From the NCBI GenBank assembly GCA_035508435.1, contig DATJNA010000016.1:1-64000 (forward strand): a stretch of 64,000 bases of DNA, given 5' to 3'. The notes under the pieces are model-generated. The model did not search any database. It saw only the letters and a list, made by a program, of their open reading frames with translations, and was not told the origin of the DNA. Shown piece after piece: positions 48,671 to 57,123 of this stretch. The position numbers and the translations under genes were made by a program. Source of the DNA: JASHVB01 sp035508435 (GTDB lineage: Bacteria; Pseudomonadota; Alphaproteobacteria; Acetobacterales; Acetobacteraceae). The number at the start of each line of letters is the position of its first letter. The first letter of the stretch is position 1.

Positions 48671-49315
48671 ATGTCCGACCGCAGCCCCGTCGAGATCTAC
48701 AGCAATAGCCTTGTGCCGATGGTGGTTGAGCAAACCGCCCGGGGCGAGCGTGCGTATGACATCTATTCGCTGTTGCTGAAGCAGCGGATAATATTCCTGA
48801 CGGGGGCGGTCTACGACCAGGTGAGCTCGCTGATTTGCGCCCAGCTCCTGTACCTGGAGTCGGACAATCCCAGCAAGGAAATCTCCTTCTATATCAATAG
48901 CCCTGGGGGCGTGGTGTCGTCCGGCCTGGCGATCTATGACACCATGCAATATGTCCGCAGCCCGGTCAGCACGTTGTGCATCGGCCAGGCAGCCTCGATG
49001 GGCAGCCTGCTACTGGCCGCCGGCGCCAAGGGGAAGCGCTTTGCCCTGCCGAATTCCCGGATCATGGTGCACCAGCCGTCCGGCGGCGCACAGGGGCAGG
49101 CGACGGACATCGAGATCCAGGCGCGGGAAATCCTCGCCCTGCGCAAGCGGCTGAACGAGATCTATGTCCGGCATACCGGCCAGCCGATCGAGGCGATCGA
49201 GCGGAAGCTGGAGCGGGACAGCTACCTCTCGGCCGAGGAGGCGCGGGATTTCGGCCTGGTAGATGAGGTCGTGGAGTACCGTCCGCCGGTCACGGACGAA
49301 TCCAGCAGGGGCTGA
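48671..49315 (+). CDS. clpP: ATP-dependent Clp protease proteolytic subunit
   Basis: This 214-residue serine protease forms the ClpP tetradecamer. The catalytic triad is intact: S109 in GQAASMGSLLLAAG, H134 in RIMVHQPSGG and D183 in RDSYLSAEEARDFGLVD. It works with ClpX, encoded 268 bp downstream. A GAAGGTG ribosome site precedes the ATG. Length is normal. Confidence 0.98.
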   Translation: MSDRSPVEIYSNSLVPMVVEQTARGERAYDIYSLLLKQRIIFLTGAVYDQVSSLICAQLLYLESDNPSKEISFYINSPGGVVSSGLAIYDTMQYVRSPVSTLCIGQAASMGSLLLAAGAKGKRFALPNSRIMVHQPSGGAQGQATDIEIQAREILALRKRLNEIYVRHTGQPIEAIERKLERDSYLSAEEARDFGLVDEVVEYRPPVTDESSRG

Positions 49316-49380
49316 GCGGCCGGGATAACCCACGACACCTCGCCGCAAGGGGGGTCGAGCCCTGGGGCGGCGGGGGTAAA

Positions 49381-49446
49381 TCCCCTGCCTGGCTGCCCGT
49401 TTCGATCCGCCGGGCAACCGCCGGCACCGGCTCCCCAGGCAGGGGA
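49381..49446 (+). ncRNA. Structured element between clpP and clpX
   Basis: A perfect 12-bp stem, TCCCCTGCCTGG (49381-49392) with its complement (49435-49446), encloses a second short stem (TGCCCG / CGGGCA at 49394-49399 and 49411-49416). The ~66-nt fold lies downstream of clpP and ~140 bp ahead of clpX. It could be a clpP terminator, a processing site or a small RNA; there is no T-run. Confidence 0.45.
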
Positions 49447-49583
49447 CTGCGTTCACCTTACCTTTCCTGCACCATCTGTCACCCTGCTGTAGTATAAGGC
49501 AGGCTTTGCTTGTCGCCTCGGCCGTCGAGGATTACATTGACCATGAGGCCGTGGGACTGCCCAGGCCAGGAGTGCGCTGACGC

Positions 49584-50837
49584 ATGAGTAAATCCGGCGA
49601 TTCCAAGAACACCCTGTACTGCTCGTTCTGCGGCAAGTCCCAGCACGAGGTGCGCAAGCTCATCGCCGGGCCGACTGTCTTCATCTGCGACGAGTGTGTC
49701 GAGCTCTGCATGGACATCATCCGTGAGGAGCATAAGACCCATCTCGTGAAGTCGCGCGACGGCGTCCCCACCCCGCGCGAGATCTGCAAGGTGCTCGACG
49801 ACTATGTGATCGGCCAGGATCACGCCAAACGTGTGCTGTCGGTCGCGGTCCACAACCATTACAAGCGGCTGGCACACGGGCAAAAGAACAACGACGTCGA
49901 AATCGCCAAGTCCAACATTCTGCTGGTCGGTCCGACCGGGTCCGGCAAGACCCTGCTGGCACAGACCCTCGCCCGCATCCTGGACGTGCCGTTCACCATG
50001 GCGGACGCGACGACGCTGACCGAGGCCGGCTATGTCGGAGAGGACGTTGAGAATATCATCCTAAAATTGTTGCAGTCGGCCGACTACAACGTTGAGCGTG
50101 CCCAGCGCGGCATCGTCTACATCGATGAGGTCGACAAGATCAGCCGTAAGTCGGACAACCCTTCCATCACCCGCGACGTGTCGGGCGAAGGCGTGCAGCA
50201 GGCGCTGCTGAAGATCATGGAGGGCACCATCGCCTCGGTGCCGCCGCAGGGAGGGCGCAAGCACCCGCAGCAGGAATTCCTCCAGGTCGACACCACCAAC
50301 ATCCTGTTCATCTGCGGTGGCGCCTTCTCGGGTCTGGAAAGGATTATCAGCGCTCGGGGCAAGGGTTCGGGCATCGGGTTCGGGGCCGAAGTCCGGTCCC
50401 CGGACGACCGGCGCATGGGTGCCATTCTGCGTGAGGTGGAACCCGAGGACCTGCTGAAATTCGGCCTGATTCCCGAGTTCATCGGTCGGTTGCCCGTGGT
50501 CGCCACGCTGGACGACCTGGACGAAGCGGCGCTGATGGAGATTCTGACCAAGCCGAAGAACGCGCTGATCAAGCAGTATGGCCGCCTGTTCGAGATGGAA
50601 GGCGTGAAGCTGACTTTCACCGAGGACGCTTTGAAATCAGTGTCCATCCGGGCGATCGCCCGTAAGACAGGCGCCCGCGGGCTACGGTCAATCATGGAAG
50701 CCATCTTGCTCGGAACCATGTTCGAGCTGCCCGGCCTGGATGGCGTCGAAGAGGTTGTCATCAATCGAGAGGTCGCGGAATCTCGCGCCAACCCGCTCTA
50801 CCTGTATGGCAAAGAGCGGGCGGAAAGCAGCGCCTGA
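49584..50837 (+). CDS. clpX: ATP-dependent Clp protease ATP-binding subunit ClpX
   Basis: This 417-residue AAA+ unfoldase feeds substrates to ClpP. The N-terminal zinc domain is present (YCSFCGKSQHEVRKL and FICDECVELCMDI, four cysteines). The AAA+ module has Walker A GPTGSGKTLLAQTLA, Walker B GIVYIDEVDKI and the sensor/IGF loop region (LIPEFIGRLPVVATL). Length matches family (424 in E. coli). Its mRNA may start in the spacer after clpP, where the structured element and an AT-rich stretch (AGTATAAGG, ~49491) lie. Confidence 0.98.
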   Translation: MSKSGDSKNTLYCSFCGKSQHEVRKLIAGPTVFICDECVELCMDIIREEHKTHLVKSRDGVPTPREICKVLDDYVIGQDHAKRVLSVAVHNHYKRLAHGQKNNDVEIAKSNILLVGPTGSGKTLLAQTLARILDVPFTMADATTLTEAGYVGEDVENIILKLLQSADYNVERAQRGIVYIDEVDKISRKSDNPSITRDVSGEGVQQALLKIMEGTIASVPPQGGRKHPQQEFLQVDTTNILFICGGAFSGLERIISARGKGSGIGFGAEVRSPDDRRMGAILREVEPEDLLKFGLIPEFIGRLPVVATLDDLDEAALMEILTKPKNALIKQYGRLFEMEGVKLTFTEDALKSVSIRAIARKTGARGLRSIMEAILLGTMFELPGLDGVEEVVINREVAESRANPLYLYGKERAESSA

Positions 50838-51017
50838 CCGCGGGCCGCGGCCCGGCGCCGCGCTGGCGGAACCGTTACCGCGAATTTCAAGGGGTTGCGC
50901 CGTGTCGTCTGGCTGCCGATATCGTGGTACGATGCCCGGCCCCGCTGGAGCCGGGTTGGCGGAACCCGTGCCGCGCCCGGGCGGGTTCTGCGCCGGCTGT
51001 CCATAAGGAGGTCCACC

Positions 51018-53471
51018 ATGACAGATTCTGATCGGCCGAGACCGGAGGGGCCTGCACGCGCGGAAGCCCCGCGCGGTGACTTGATGCCGGTCCTGCCGCT
51101 GCGCGACATCGTCGTCTTCCCGCACATGATCGTGCCGCTGTTCGTTGGCCGTGAAAAGTCCGTCCGCGCGCTGGAAGCGGTGATGCACGACGATAAACAG
51201 ATTTTGCTGGTGGCGCAGAAGAATGCGGCGCAGGACGACCCGTCGGCCGACGATATTTATCGCGTCGGCACGGTCTCCACCATCCTCCAGCTTTTGAAGC
51301 TGCCCGACGGCACCGTGAAGGTGCTGGTGGAAGGCGGCCGGCGGGCCAGGATTGCCGCATTCAAGGAGACCGAAGCTTATTTCGAGGCGTTCACCGCGCC
51401 GCTGCCCGACGTGACCGGGGAGACGAAAGAGCAGGAGGCGCTCGGCCGTACCGTGGTCACCCAGTTCGAGCAATATATCAAATTGAACAAGAAAATTGCC
51501 CCGGAGGTGCTGGTCTCACTGAACCAGATCGAGGACGCGTCAAAACTCGCCGACACCGTCGCCAGCCATTTGAATCTGAAGATCCCTGAGAAGCAGGAGC
51601 TGCTGGAGATCGCCAAGGTCAGCGAGCGCCTGGAGAAGGTCTTCGGCCACATGGAGTCCGAGATCGGCGTACTCCAGGTGGAGAAGCGCATCCGCAACCG
51701 CGTGAAGCGGCAGATGGAGAAGACGCAGCGCGAATACTACCTGAACGAGCAATTGAAGGCCATCCAGAAGGAGCTTGGCGAAGGTGAGGACGGCAAGGAC
51801 GAGAACGCCGAACTCGAAGCCAAAATCAAGAAGACCAAGCTGTCAAAGGAAGCGCGCGAAAAGGCACTCACAGAGCTGAAAAAGCTCAAGACCATGAGCC
51901 CCATGAGCGCGGAAGCGACAGTGGTGCGCAACTATCTGGATTGGATGCTATCCATCCCCTGGAAGAAGCGCAGCAAGATTCGCAACGACGTGGTGGCTGC
52001 CGAGAAGGTATTGGAAGCCGACCACTACGGCCTGGAGAAGGTCAAGGAGCGGATCATTGAGTACCTGGCGGTGCAGGCGCGCTCGCCAAAGGTGCGCGGG
52101 CCGATCCTGTGCCTGGTCGGGCCGCCCGGCGTCGGCAAGACCTCGCTCGGCAAGTCGATCGCCAAGGCGACCGGACGCAACTTCGTGCGCATGTCGCTGG
52201 GCGGCGTGCGGGACGAAGCGGAAATCCGCGGCCACCGGCGCACCTACATCGGCTCGATGCCCGGCAAGGTCATCCAGGGCATGAAGAAGGCCAAGACCTC
52301 CAACCCCCTGTTCTTGCTGGATGAAGTCGACAAGCTGGGGGCGGACTGGCGGGGTGACCCGTCATCAGCGCTGCTGGAAGTGCTGGACCCCGAGCAGAAT
52401 TCGACGTTCCAGGACCATTACCTGGAAGTGGATTACGATCTGTCGGACGTGATGTTCGTGACCACGGCAAACAGCCTGCGCATGCCGCAGCCGCTGATGG
52501 ACCGCATGGAGATCATCCGTATCCCCGGCTACACCGAGGATGAGAAGGTCGAGATCGCCAAGCGCCACCTGATCAGCAAGCAGTCGGAAGCGCACGGCCT
52601 GAAAACCGAAGAGTGGCACATCTCGGATGACGCGCTCCGCGACATGATCCGCTACTACACCCGCGAGGCCGGCGTACGGAATCTTGAGCGTGAGATTGCC
52701 AATCTGGCACGCAAGTCGGTGAAGGAGCTGGTCACCAACAAGGGCGCCAAGAAAGTCACGATCACCCGCAAGAACCTCGAAAAGTTCGCTGGCGTGAAGA
52801 AGTTCCACTTCGGCGAGACCGAGGCCGAGGACATGGTTGGTGTCGTCACCGGCTTGGCCTGGACCGAGGTGGGTGGCGAGATTCTGACCATAGAATCGGT
52901 ACTCTTGCCCGGCAAAGGCAACGTCAAGCAGACCGGCAAGTTGGGCGACGTCATGCAGGAGAGTGTGTCGGCGGCGCTCAGCTACGTGCGCAGTCGCTCC
53001 ATCCGCTTCGGCATCAAGCCTACCTTGTTCGACAAGCGCGACATCCACGTGCATGTGCCGGAGGGTGCGACGCCAAAGGACGGACCGTCTGCCGGCATCG
53101 CGATGGCGACATCGATCGTGAGCGTGTTGACTGGCATTCCAGTGCGGCGCGACGTGGCGATGACCGGTGAGATCACGCTGCGCGGCCGCGTACTGCCGAT
53201 AGGCGGGCTGAAGGAGAAGCTGTTGGCCGCGTTGCGAGCCGGGATAACCTCGGTATTCATCCCAAAGGAGAACGAGAAGGATCTCACGGAAATCCCGGAC
53301 AACGTGAAGAAGAACCTGAAGCTGATCCCGGTGGCCGACGTGGATGAAGTGATCGCCCAGGCGCTGGTGCGGCGTCCAGAGCCGATCGAATGGGAGGAGC
53401 CGCCGGAGGATGTGACCGTACCAGTGGTGCCTGCCACCACGGACCATGCATCGGCCTCGCTGCCGCACTGA
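51018..53471 (+). CDS. lon: ATP-dependent Lon protease
   Basis: This 817-residue AAA+ serine protease degrades misfolded and regulatory proteins. In order: N-terminal substrate domain (LMPVLPLRDIVVFPHMIVPLF), coiled region, AAA+ ATPase (Walker A GPPGVGKTSLGKSIA, Walker B LLDEVDKL) and protease domain with the Ser-Lys dyad (Ser in KDGPSAGIAMATS, Lys ~43 residues later in GGLKEKLLAALRAG). The ATG at 51018 has AAGGAGG at good spacing; the open frame extends upstream without homology. It follows clpX by 180 bp. Confidence 0.98.
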   Translation: MTDSDRPRPEGPARAEAPRGDLMPVLPLRDIVVFPHMIVPLFVGREKSVRALEAVMHDDKQILLVAQKNAAQDDPSADDIYRVGTVSTILQLLKLPDGTVKVLVEGGRRARIAAFKETEAYFEAFTAPLPDVTGETKEQEALGRTVVTQFEQYIKLNKKIAPEVLVSLNQIEDASKLADTVASHLNLKIPEKQELLEIAKVSERLEKVFGHMESEIGVLQVEKRIRNRVKRQMEKTQREYYLNEQLKAIQKELGEGEDGKDENAELEAKIKKTKLSKEAREKALTELKKLKTMSPMSAEATVVRNYLDWMLSIPWKKRSKIRNDVVAAEKVLEADHYGLEKVKERIIEYLAVQARSPKVRGPILCLVGPPGVGKTSLGKSIAKATGRNFVRMSLGGVRDEAEIRGHRRTYIGSMPGKVIQGMKKAKTSNPLFLLDEVDKLGADWRGDPSSALLEVLDPEQNSTFQDHYLEVDYDLSDVMFVTTANSLRMPQPLMDRMEIIRIPGYTEDEKVEIAKRHLISKQSEAHGLKTEEWHISDDALRDMIRYYTREAGVRNLEREIANLARKSVKELVTNKGAKKVTITRKNLEKFAGVKKFHFGETEAEDMVGVVTGLAWTEVGGEILTIESVLLPGKGNVKQTGKLGDVMQESVSAALSYVRSRSIRFGIKPTLFDKRDIHVHVPEGATPKDGPSAGIAMATSIVSVLTGIPVRRDVAMTGEITLRGRVLPIGGLKEKLLAALRAGITSVFIPKENEKDLTEIPDNVKKNLKLIPVADVDEVIAQALVRRPEPIEWEEPPEDVTVPVVPATTDHASASLPH

Positions 53472-53804
53472 AGCCTTGTCGTACGGGTTCTGGGCTGTGC
53501 GCCCGACTTGCAGGCATGTTGATCGATTTGATCAGACAAATCCGGCTGAGCCGGCAGTCGTGCGCACGTTGGTGGCTACGGAGAGATGACAGCGGCGCCG
53601 CGGCAATCGTACGCGTTGCTCCGCTGTCATTTCGGCAATGGCCATAGTTATCCTCATCGCAACGGCGAAACTGGTTGTTTGATTGATCGCGAGTATTGAC
53701 GCGAGCGAAACCGCACAACTACTGTCCGGTGTGGCGGCGGCTCTGGAACTTGGAGACGGCCGGCCTCGCGCCTGTCATGCCCACGGGAGGAGAGGAACTT
53801 AACT
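53472..53804. other. lon-hupB spacer
   Basis: 333 bp without a gene. It contains the hairpin at 53586-53630, likely the lon transcript end. An AT-richer stretch around 53670-53720 probably carries the hupB promoter, but I cannot fix its boxes. Confidence 0.55.
53586..53630. terminator. Hairpin downstream of lon
   Basis: A perfect 10-bp stem ATGACAGCGG / CCGCTGTCAT encloses ~25 bases. The loop holds GCAATCG and CGTTGCT segments reminiscent of the dispersed repeat family seen elsewhere in the window. There is no T-run, so terminator function is inferred from position. Confidence 0.5.
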
Positions 53805-54077
53805 GTGAACAAAATGGATCTCATCGCTACCGTAGCGGAAGAGACCGAGCTATCGCGGACCAAGGCAGGAGAGGTTGTCGATGCGGTCCTTAATGCCATT
53901 GAGACAGCGCTGAAAAAGCAGGACGAGGTCCGACTTGTCGGTTTCGGCACCTTCGCGACGGCGCAGCGTAAGGCCGGCACGGGCCGCAACCCGCGAACAG
54001 GCGAAGAGATGCAGATTCCCGCATCCACCACCGTGCGTTTCAAGGCTGGGAAAAGCTTGAAGGACGCAGTGCAGTAG
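53805..54077 (+). CDS. hupB: DNA-binding protein HU
   Basis: This 90-residue nucleoid protein bends and packages DNA. The HU/IHF signature is present (VGFGTFATAQRKAGTGRNPRT, with the beta-arm residues after it, and VRFKAGKSLKDAV). The start is GTG at 53805; an ATG at 53814 is a close alternative. GGAGGAGAGG lies just upstream and favours the GTG. Its place after lon is the normal bacterial order. Confidence 0.97.
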   Translation: MNKMDLIATVAEETELSRTKAGEVVDAVLNAIETALKKQDEVRLVGFGTFATAQRKAGTGRNPRTGEEMQIPASTTVRFKAGKSLKDAVQ

Positions 54078-54158
54078 CGCCACCGTGGGTGTGGAATGCG
54101 TAGTCCGACTGATCGATTCGTGTCACAGCGTTTACCGTGGCTCAGTGGCCATTTCCCT

Positions 54159-54230
54159 GGGCGGTTAGCTCAGCGGTAGAGCGTCTCGCTTACACCGAGA
54201 GGGTCGGCGGTTCGATCCCGTCACCGCCCA
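54159..54230 (+). tRNA. tRNA-Val (UAC anticodon)
   Basis: The acceptor stem GGGCGGT (54159-54165) pairs with ACCGCCC (54223-54229), discriminator A at 54230. The anticodon arm TCTCG-CTTACAC-CGAGA gives anticodon TAC. D-loop AGCTCAGCGGTAGAGC and T-arm GTTCGATCC are normal. CCA is not encoded. Confidence 0.95.
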
Positions 54231-54484
54231 TCAGCCAATGTCGTCGATGATCGATGCGACGTCACCACGACTTTCAAACGCAACCGGAAGCGGCTGCCAC
54301 CGTGCCGCAAGTGCTATCAGGCAGCCAGCCGCTCCACGAAGCGGACCCGCCAGGCGGAGCCGCGCCGCAAGGCCCAGACAGCCAACGCGCAGCGTTCCGT
54401 GACATCATGGCAGCGGACAGCCGGAGACAATGCCCGCCACCGGCCGCGCAATGAACTGGCGCGCGGCGCGCCGCTGCGCCCCCG

Positions 54485-54532
54485 CGCGGGCTCGCGTTTC
54501 ACATCACACGCGGGCTCGCGTTTCACATCACA
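54485..54532. repeat. 24-bp tandem duplication over a gene's 3' end
   Basis: Two identical 24-bp units, 54485-54508 and 54509-54532, begin CGCGGGCTCGCG and end TTTCACATCACA. The second unit contains the stop codon (54528-54530) of the minus-strand exported-protein gene. This parallels the 31-bp repeats over the mreB stop. Confidence 0.88.
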
Positions 54533-55247
54533 TGTGCTGGCCGCCGGACGTTCCGTTGCCCGCCCCGCCGGCGCCCTGACCGTTCATCGGACCGGAGCCT
54601 GGTGGCTGCGCCGCGCCGCCGCCGCCGCCGTACGACCGCACGCTGTTGCCGCTGCCACCGCCGTCCTCCGCGGAGCCCATCGAAAACGATTGGCCGGAGC
54701 GGGCAGCCTGTAGGCTTTGTTGGTTTAGCCGATCGACCTCGCCATTCTGCGACGTGTCGCGTTGCTCGTTGCGCGACGAACGCATCGCGTGGTGCGCCCG
54801 GTCATGCCGGTAGTTGCTTTGGGCGCTGGTGGCATTGCCGGGCCGGCCGCTGTTCATTCCGGTGGTGTTCGCGTTCATCCCGCCCATGTTTGCATTTGAC
54901 CCGGCCGTGCTCATGTGGCCGCCGCCAGGCGCACCGTTGCTGACCGCGTTGGTGCCGTTGCTCATGGCGGGCTGCGACCCCATGGATGTGCCGGTCGTAT
55001 CCATGCCGGTCGGCGACGTCCCGTTGTTCATTCCCATGCCACCGGCATTCACGCCGCTCGTGGCGCCGGCGGTCGGGTTTGGCCTGGTCATCCCCGTGCT
55101 ATTGCCGTTCATTTCGGCGCTGTTGTTCTGGCTCGCGGCCTGGTCAACCGAATTCCCCGAACTCGCATCGCCCGTCGCGGCGAAGGCCGGTCCGGCAAAC
55201 ATGAGCGCCAGCGCGCAGACCGAACCCAGCAGGCGTCCTTCACCCAT
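54528..55247 (-). CDS. Exported Asn/Gly/Met-rich low-complexity protein
   Basis: This 239-residue protein has a Sec signal peptide (residues ~1-23, RLLGSVCALALMFAGPAFA) and a mature part dominated by Asn, Gly, Met, Ser and Thr in short irregular repeats (GMNNGTSPTGM, GGMNANTTGMNSG). It ends in a Gly-rich tail (YGGGGGAAQPPGSG). It looks disordered. An excellent ribosome site (AAGGAGG) precedes the ATG at 55247. No family recognised. Metal binding or a cell-envelope matrix role would be guesswork. Its stop codon lies within the 24-bp duplication. Confidence 0.7.
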   Translation of the reverse strand: MGEGRLLGSVCALALMFAGPAFAATGDASSGNSVDQAASQNNSAEMNGNSTGMTRPNPTAGATSGVNAGGMGMNNGTSPTGMDTTGTSMGSQPAMSNGTNAVSNGAPGGGHMSTAGSNANMGGMNANTTGMNSGRPGNATSAQSNYRHDRAHHAMRSSRNEQRDTSQNGEVDRLNQQSLQAARSGQSFSMGSAEDGGGSGNSVRSYGGGGGAAQPPGSGPMNGQGAGGAGNGTSGGQHM

Positions 55248-55367
55248 AGGCTCCTCCTTCCCAATGCCCTTGTCCCGGCGCCGGCTACCTGCGGCAGCGT
55301 CGAGCCAGGGACTGCAATCAACGTGGGAAAGGCCGCGACGGGACGCCATCACTTCCCGTTGCGCTGG

Positions 55368-55757
55368 TCAGATTACCAATTGAGTCTGCGTCACTTTCGC
55401 CAGCAGGCGACCGTTTTCTCCGCTCAGCCGGGTTTCCCAAACCTGCGTGCGGCGGCCGCGATGCAGCGGCACGCTCTCGGCTGTGACGCGGCTGCCGACT
55501 GGCGCGCCAGCGAAGAAATTGGTCTTGCTCTCGAGCGTTGTGGTGGATTGGCCATCACGCAAATTCAATACCGTCCCGACCGCGCCCAGCGTGTCGGCGA
55601 ACGCCATGATCGCGCCGCCGTGAATCGTGTGTCCGACGGTGCAATGCTCCTCCGCGACCACGAACTCGGCGACCACGCGGTCCTTTTCCGCAACAGTAAC
55701 CGTCATGCCGAGAAACCGCGGCAGTCCCAGCGTCGTCAGCAGCGTGATCGGGTCCAT
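55368..55757 (-). CDS. PaaI family thioesterase (hotdog fold)
   Basis: This 129-residue hotdog-fold acyl-CoA thioesterase has the PaaI/HGG motif HTIHGGAIMAFADTLGAVGT (~residue 44) with the active-site region and the sheet strand TTTLESKTNFFAGAPVGSRVTAES. Substrate is probably an aryl- or acyl-CoA; no phenylacetate genes adjoin. The start MDPITLLTTLGLPRF has GGGAGGG upstream. It is divergent from the M20 peptidase gene with ~85 bp between. Confidence 0.87.
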   Translation of the reverse strand: MDPITLLTTLGLPRFLGMTVTVAEKDRVVAEFVVAEEHCTVGHTIHGGAIMAFADTLGAVGTVLNLRDGQSTTTLESKTNFFAGAPVGSRVTAESVPLHRGRRTQVWETRLSGENGRLLAKVTQTQLVI

Positions 55758-55842
55758 GCTGATCCCTCCCGGTGTCGGCGCCCATCTTGCCGCGCGCCTC
55801 ACGCCCGTCCAGAGAACACGGGATCATTCGCGAGAGGCAAGC

Positions 55843-57063
55843 ATGAGCGATCAGGCCACGGCAGAAATCCGCCGCATCATCGACAGCCCGGCATTTAAGG
55901 CCGCCTGCGCCACGCTTCGCGCGGAGCATGACCGCACAGTGCAGGACATCGTCGCGTTGACGCAGATTGCCGCGCCTTCCTTCCAGGAGGGCAATCGCGC
56001 CGCTGCATGGCGGGACATGGCGCGTGGGCACGGCCTGCATGAACTGGAGACCGACGCCGAAGGCAACGTCATGGGCCTGCGCCGTGGCGTCGGCAACGGG
56101 CCGTTGATCTGCATCGCCGCACATCTGGACACGGTGTTCCCGCCCGGCATCGACCTGACCGTCCGCCGCGATGGCACACGCTTGCTCGCGCCCGGCATCG
56201 GTGACGATACGCGCAGCCTGGCGGTGCTGTTGGCCTGGCTGCGCGCGATGGATGCCGCCGGGATCCGCACGCGCGCCGATATCCTGGTGGTCGCCGACGT
56301 CGGCGAGGAGGGTCCGGGCGACCTGCGTGGCATGCGCTATCTGTTTGAAAAGGGCCGCTACCAGGACCGCATCAGCGGCTTCATTACGGTCGACAGTCCA
56401 AACATGGAACGCATCGTGACCCGTGGGGTCGGATCCAAGCGTTATCGCGTGACGTTCAAGGGGCCGGGCGGACACAGTTATGGCGCGTTCGGGCTGGTGA
56501 ACCCGATGTACGCGATGGCCGATGCAATTTCCCAACTGGGACAGGTGCAGGTGCCGGCGCGGCCGAAGACGACGTTCAGTGCGTCGGTGACCGGCGGCGG
56601 AACGTCGATCAACTCGATTCCCAACGCGGTGTGGACCGAATTCGACCTGCGTTCCGAGTCGCCGGAGGAACTTGACAGGCTGGAGCGATGTTTCCTGGCG
56701 ATCGTGGACAAGGCGGTGGCGGCGGAGAACCACGCGCGCTCGACCCGCACCGGCGAAATAAGCGCCGACGTCGCGAAGATCGGCGACCGTCCGGCGGGCC
56801 ATACCGATGAGGCGCACGAGATGGTGCGTCTCGCGCAGGCGGCATTGCTGGCGCACGGTTTCGCGCCGACGTTCGAGGCGTCCTCCACCGATGCGAACAT
56901 CCCGATGAGCCTCGGCATTCCGGCGATCAAGATCGGCTCCGGCGGCTCCGGCGGACGCGGGCACTCGCTGGAGGAATGGATCGATGTGGAGCCGGAGGCC
57001 AGCCTGCGCGGCATGGCCGCCGGGCTGGCGACATTGCTGGCGGTGGCGGGGGTGGCGGAGTAA
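55843..57063 (+). CDS. M20 family metallopeptidase
   Basis: This 406-residue zinc peptidase belongs to the M20/PepT-like group. Metal and catalytic motifs in order: CIAAHLDTVFPPG (first His with Asp), PGIGDDTRSLAVLL (bridging Asp), VADVGEEGPGDLRG (catalytic and ligand Glu), then the dimerisation domain, and GSGGSGGRGHSLEEWIDV (last His). It probably cleaves di- or tripeptides, or deacylates an amino acid. The ATG at 55843 follows GAGAGG. CapA follows 60 bp downstream on the same strand. Confidence 0.9.
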   Translation: MSDQATAEIRRIIDSPAFKAACATLRAEHDRTVQDIVALTQIAAPSFQEGNRAAAWRDMARGHGLHELETDAEGNVMGLRRGVGNGPLICIAAHLDTVFPPGIDLTVRRDGTRLLAPGIGDDTRSLAVLLAWLRAMDAAGIRTRADILVVADVGEEGPGDLRGMRYLFEKGRYQDRISGFITVDSPNMERIVTRGVGSKRYRVTFKGPGGHSYGAFGLVNPMYAMADAISQLGQVQVPARPKTTFSASVTGGGTSINSIPNAVWTEFDLRSESPEELDRLERCFLAIVDKAVAAENHARSTRTGEISADVAKIGDRPAGHTDEAHEMVRLAQAALLAHGFAPTFEASSTDANIPMSLGIPAIKIGSGGSGGRGHSLEEWIDVEPEASLRGMAAGLATLLAVAGVAE

Positions 57064-57123
57064 TGCGCCAAATCGGTGCCGCGCTGTCATAAAGCACAAC
57101 GACAAAACGGACGGAGCGCAAAG

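Noticed and set aside
54231..54527. Integrated element at the 3' end of tRNA-Val
   Set aside because: No integrase gene or second copy of the tRNA 3' end (attachment repeat) was seen downstream.
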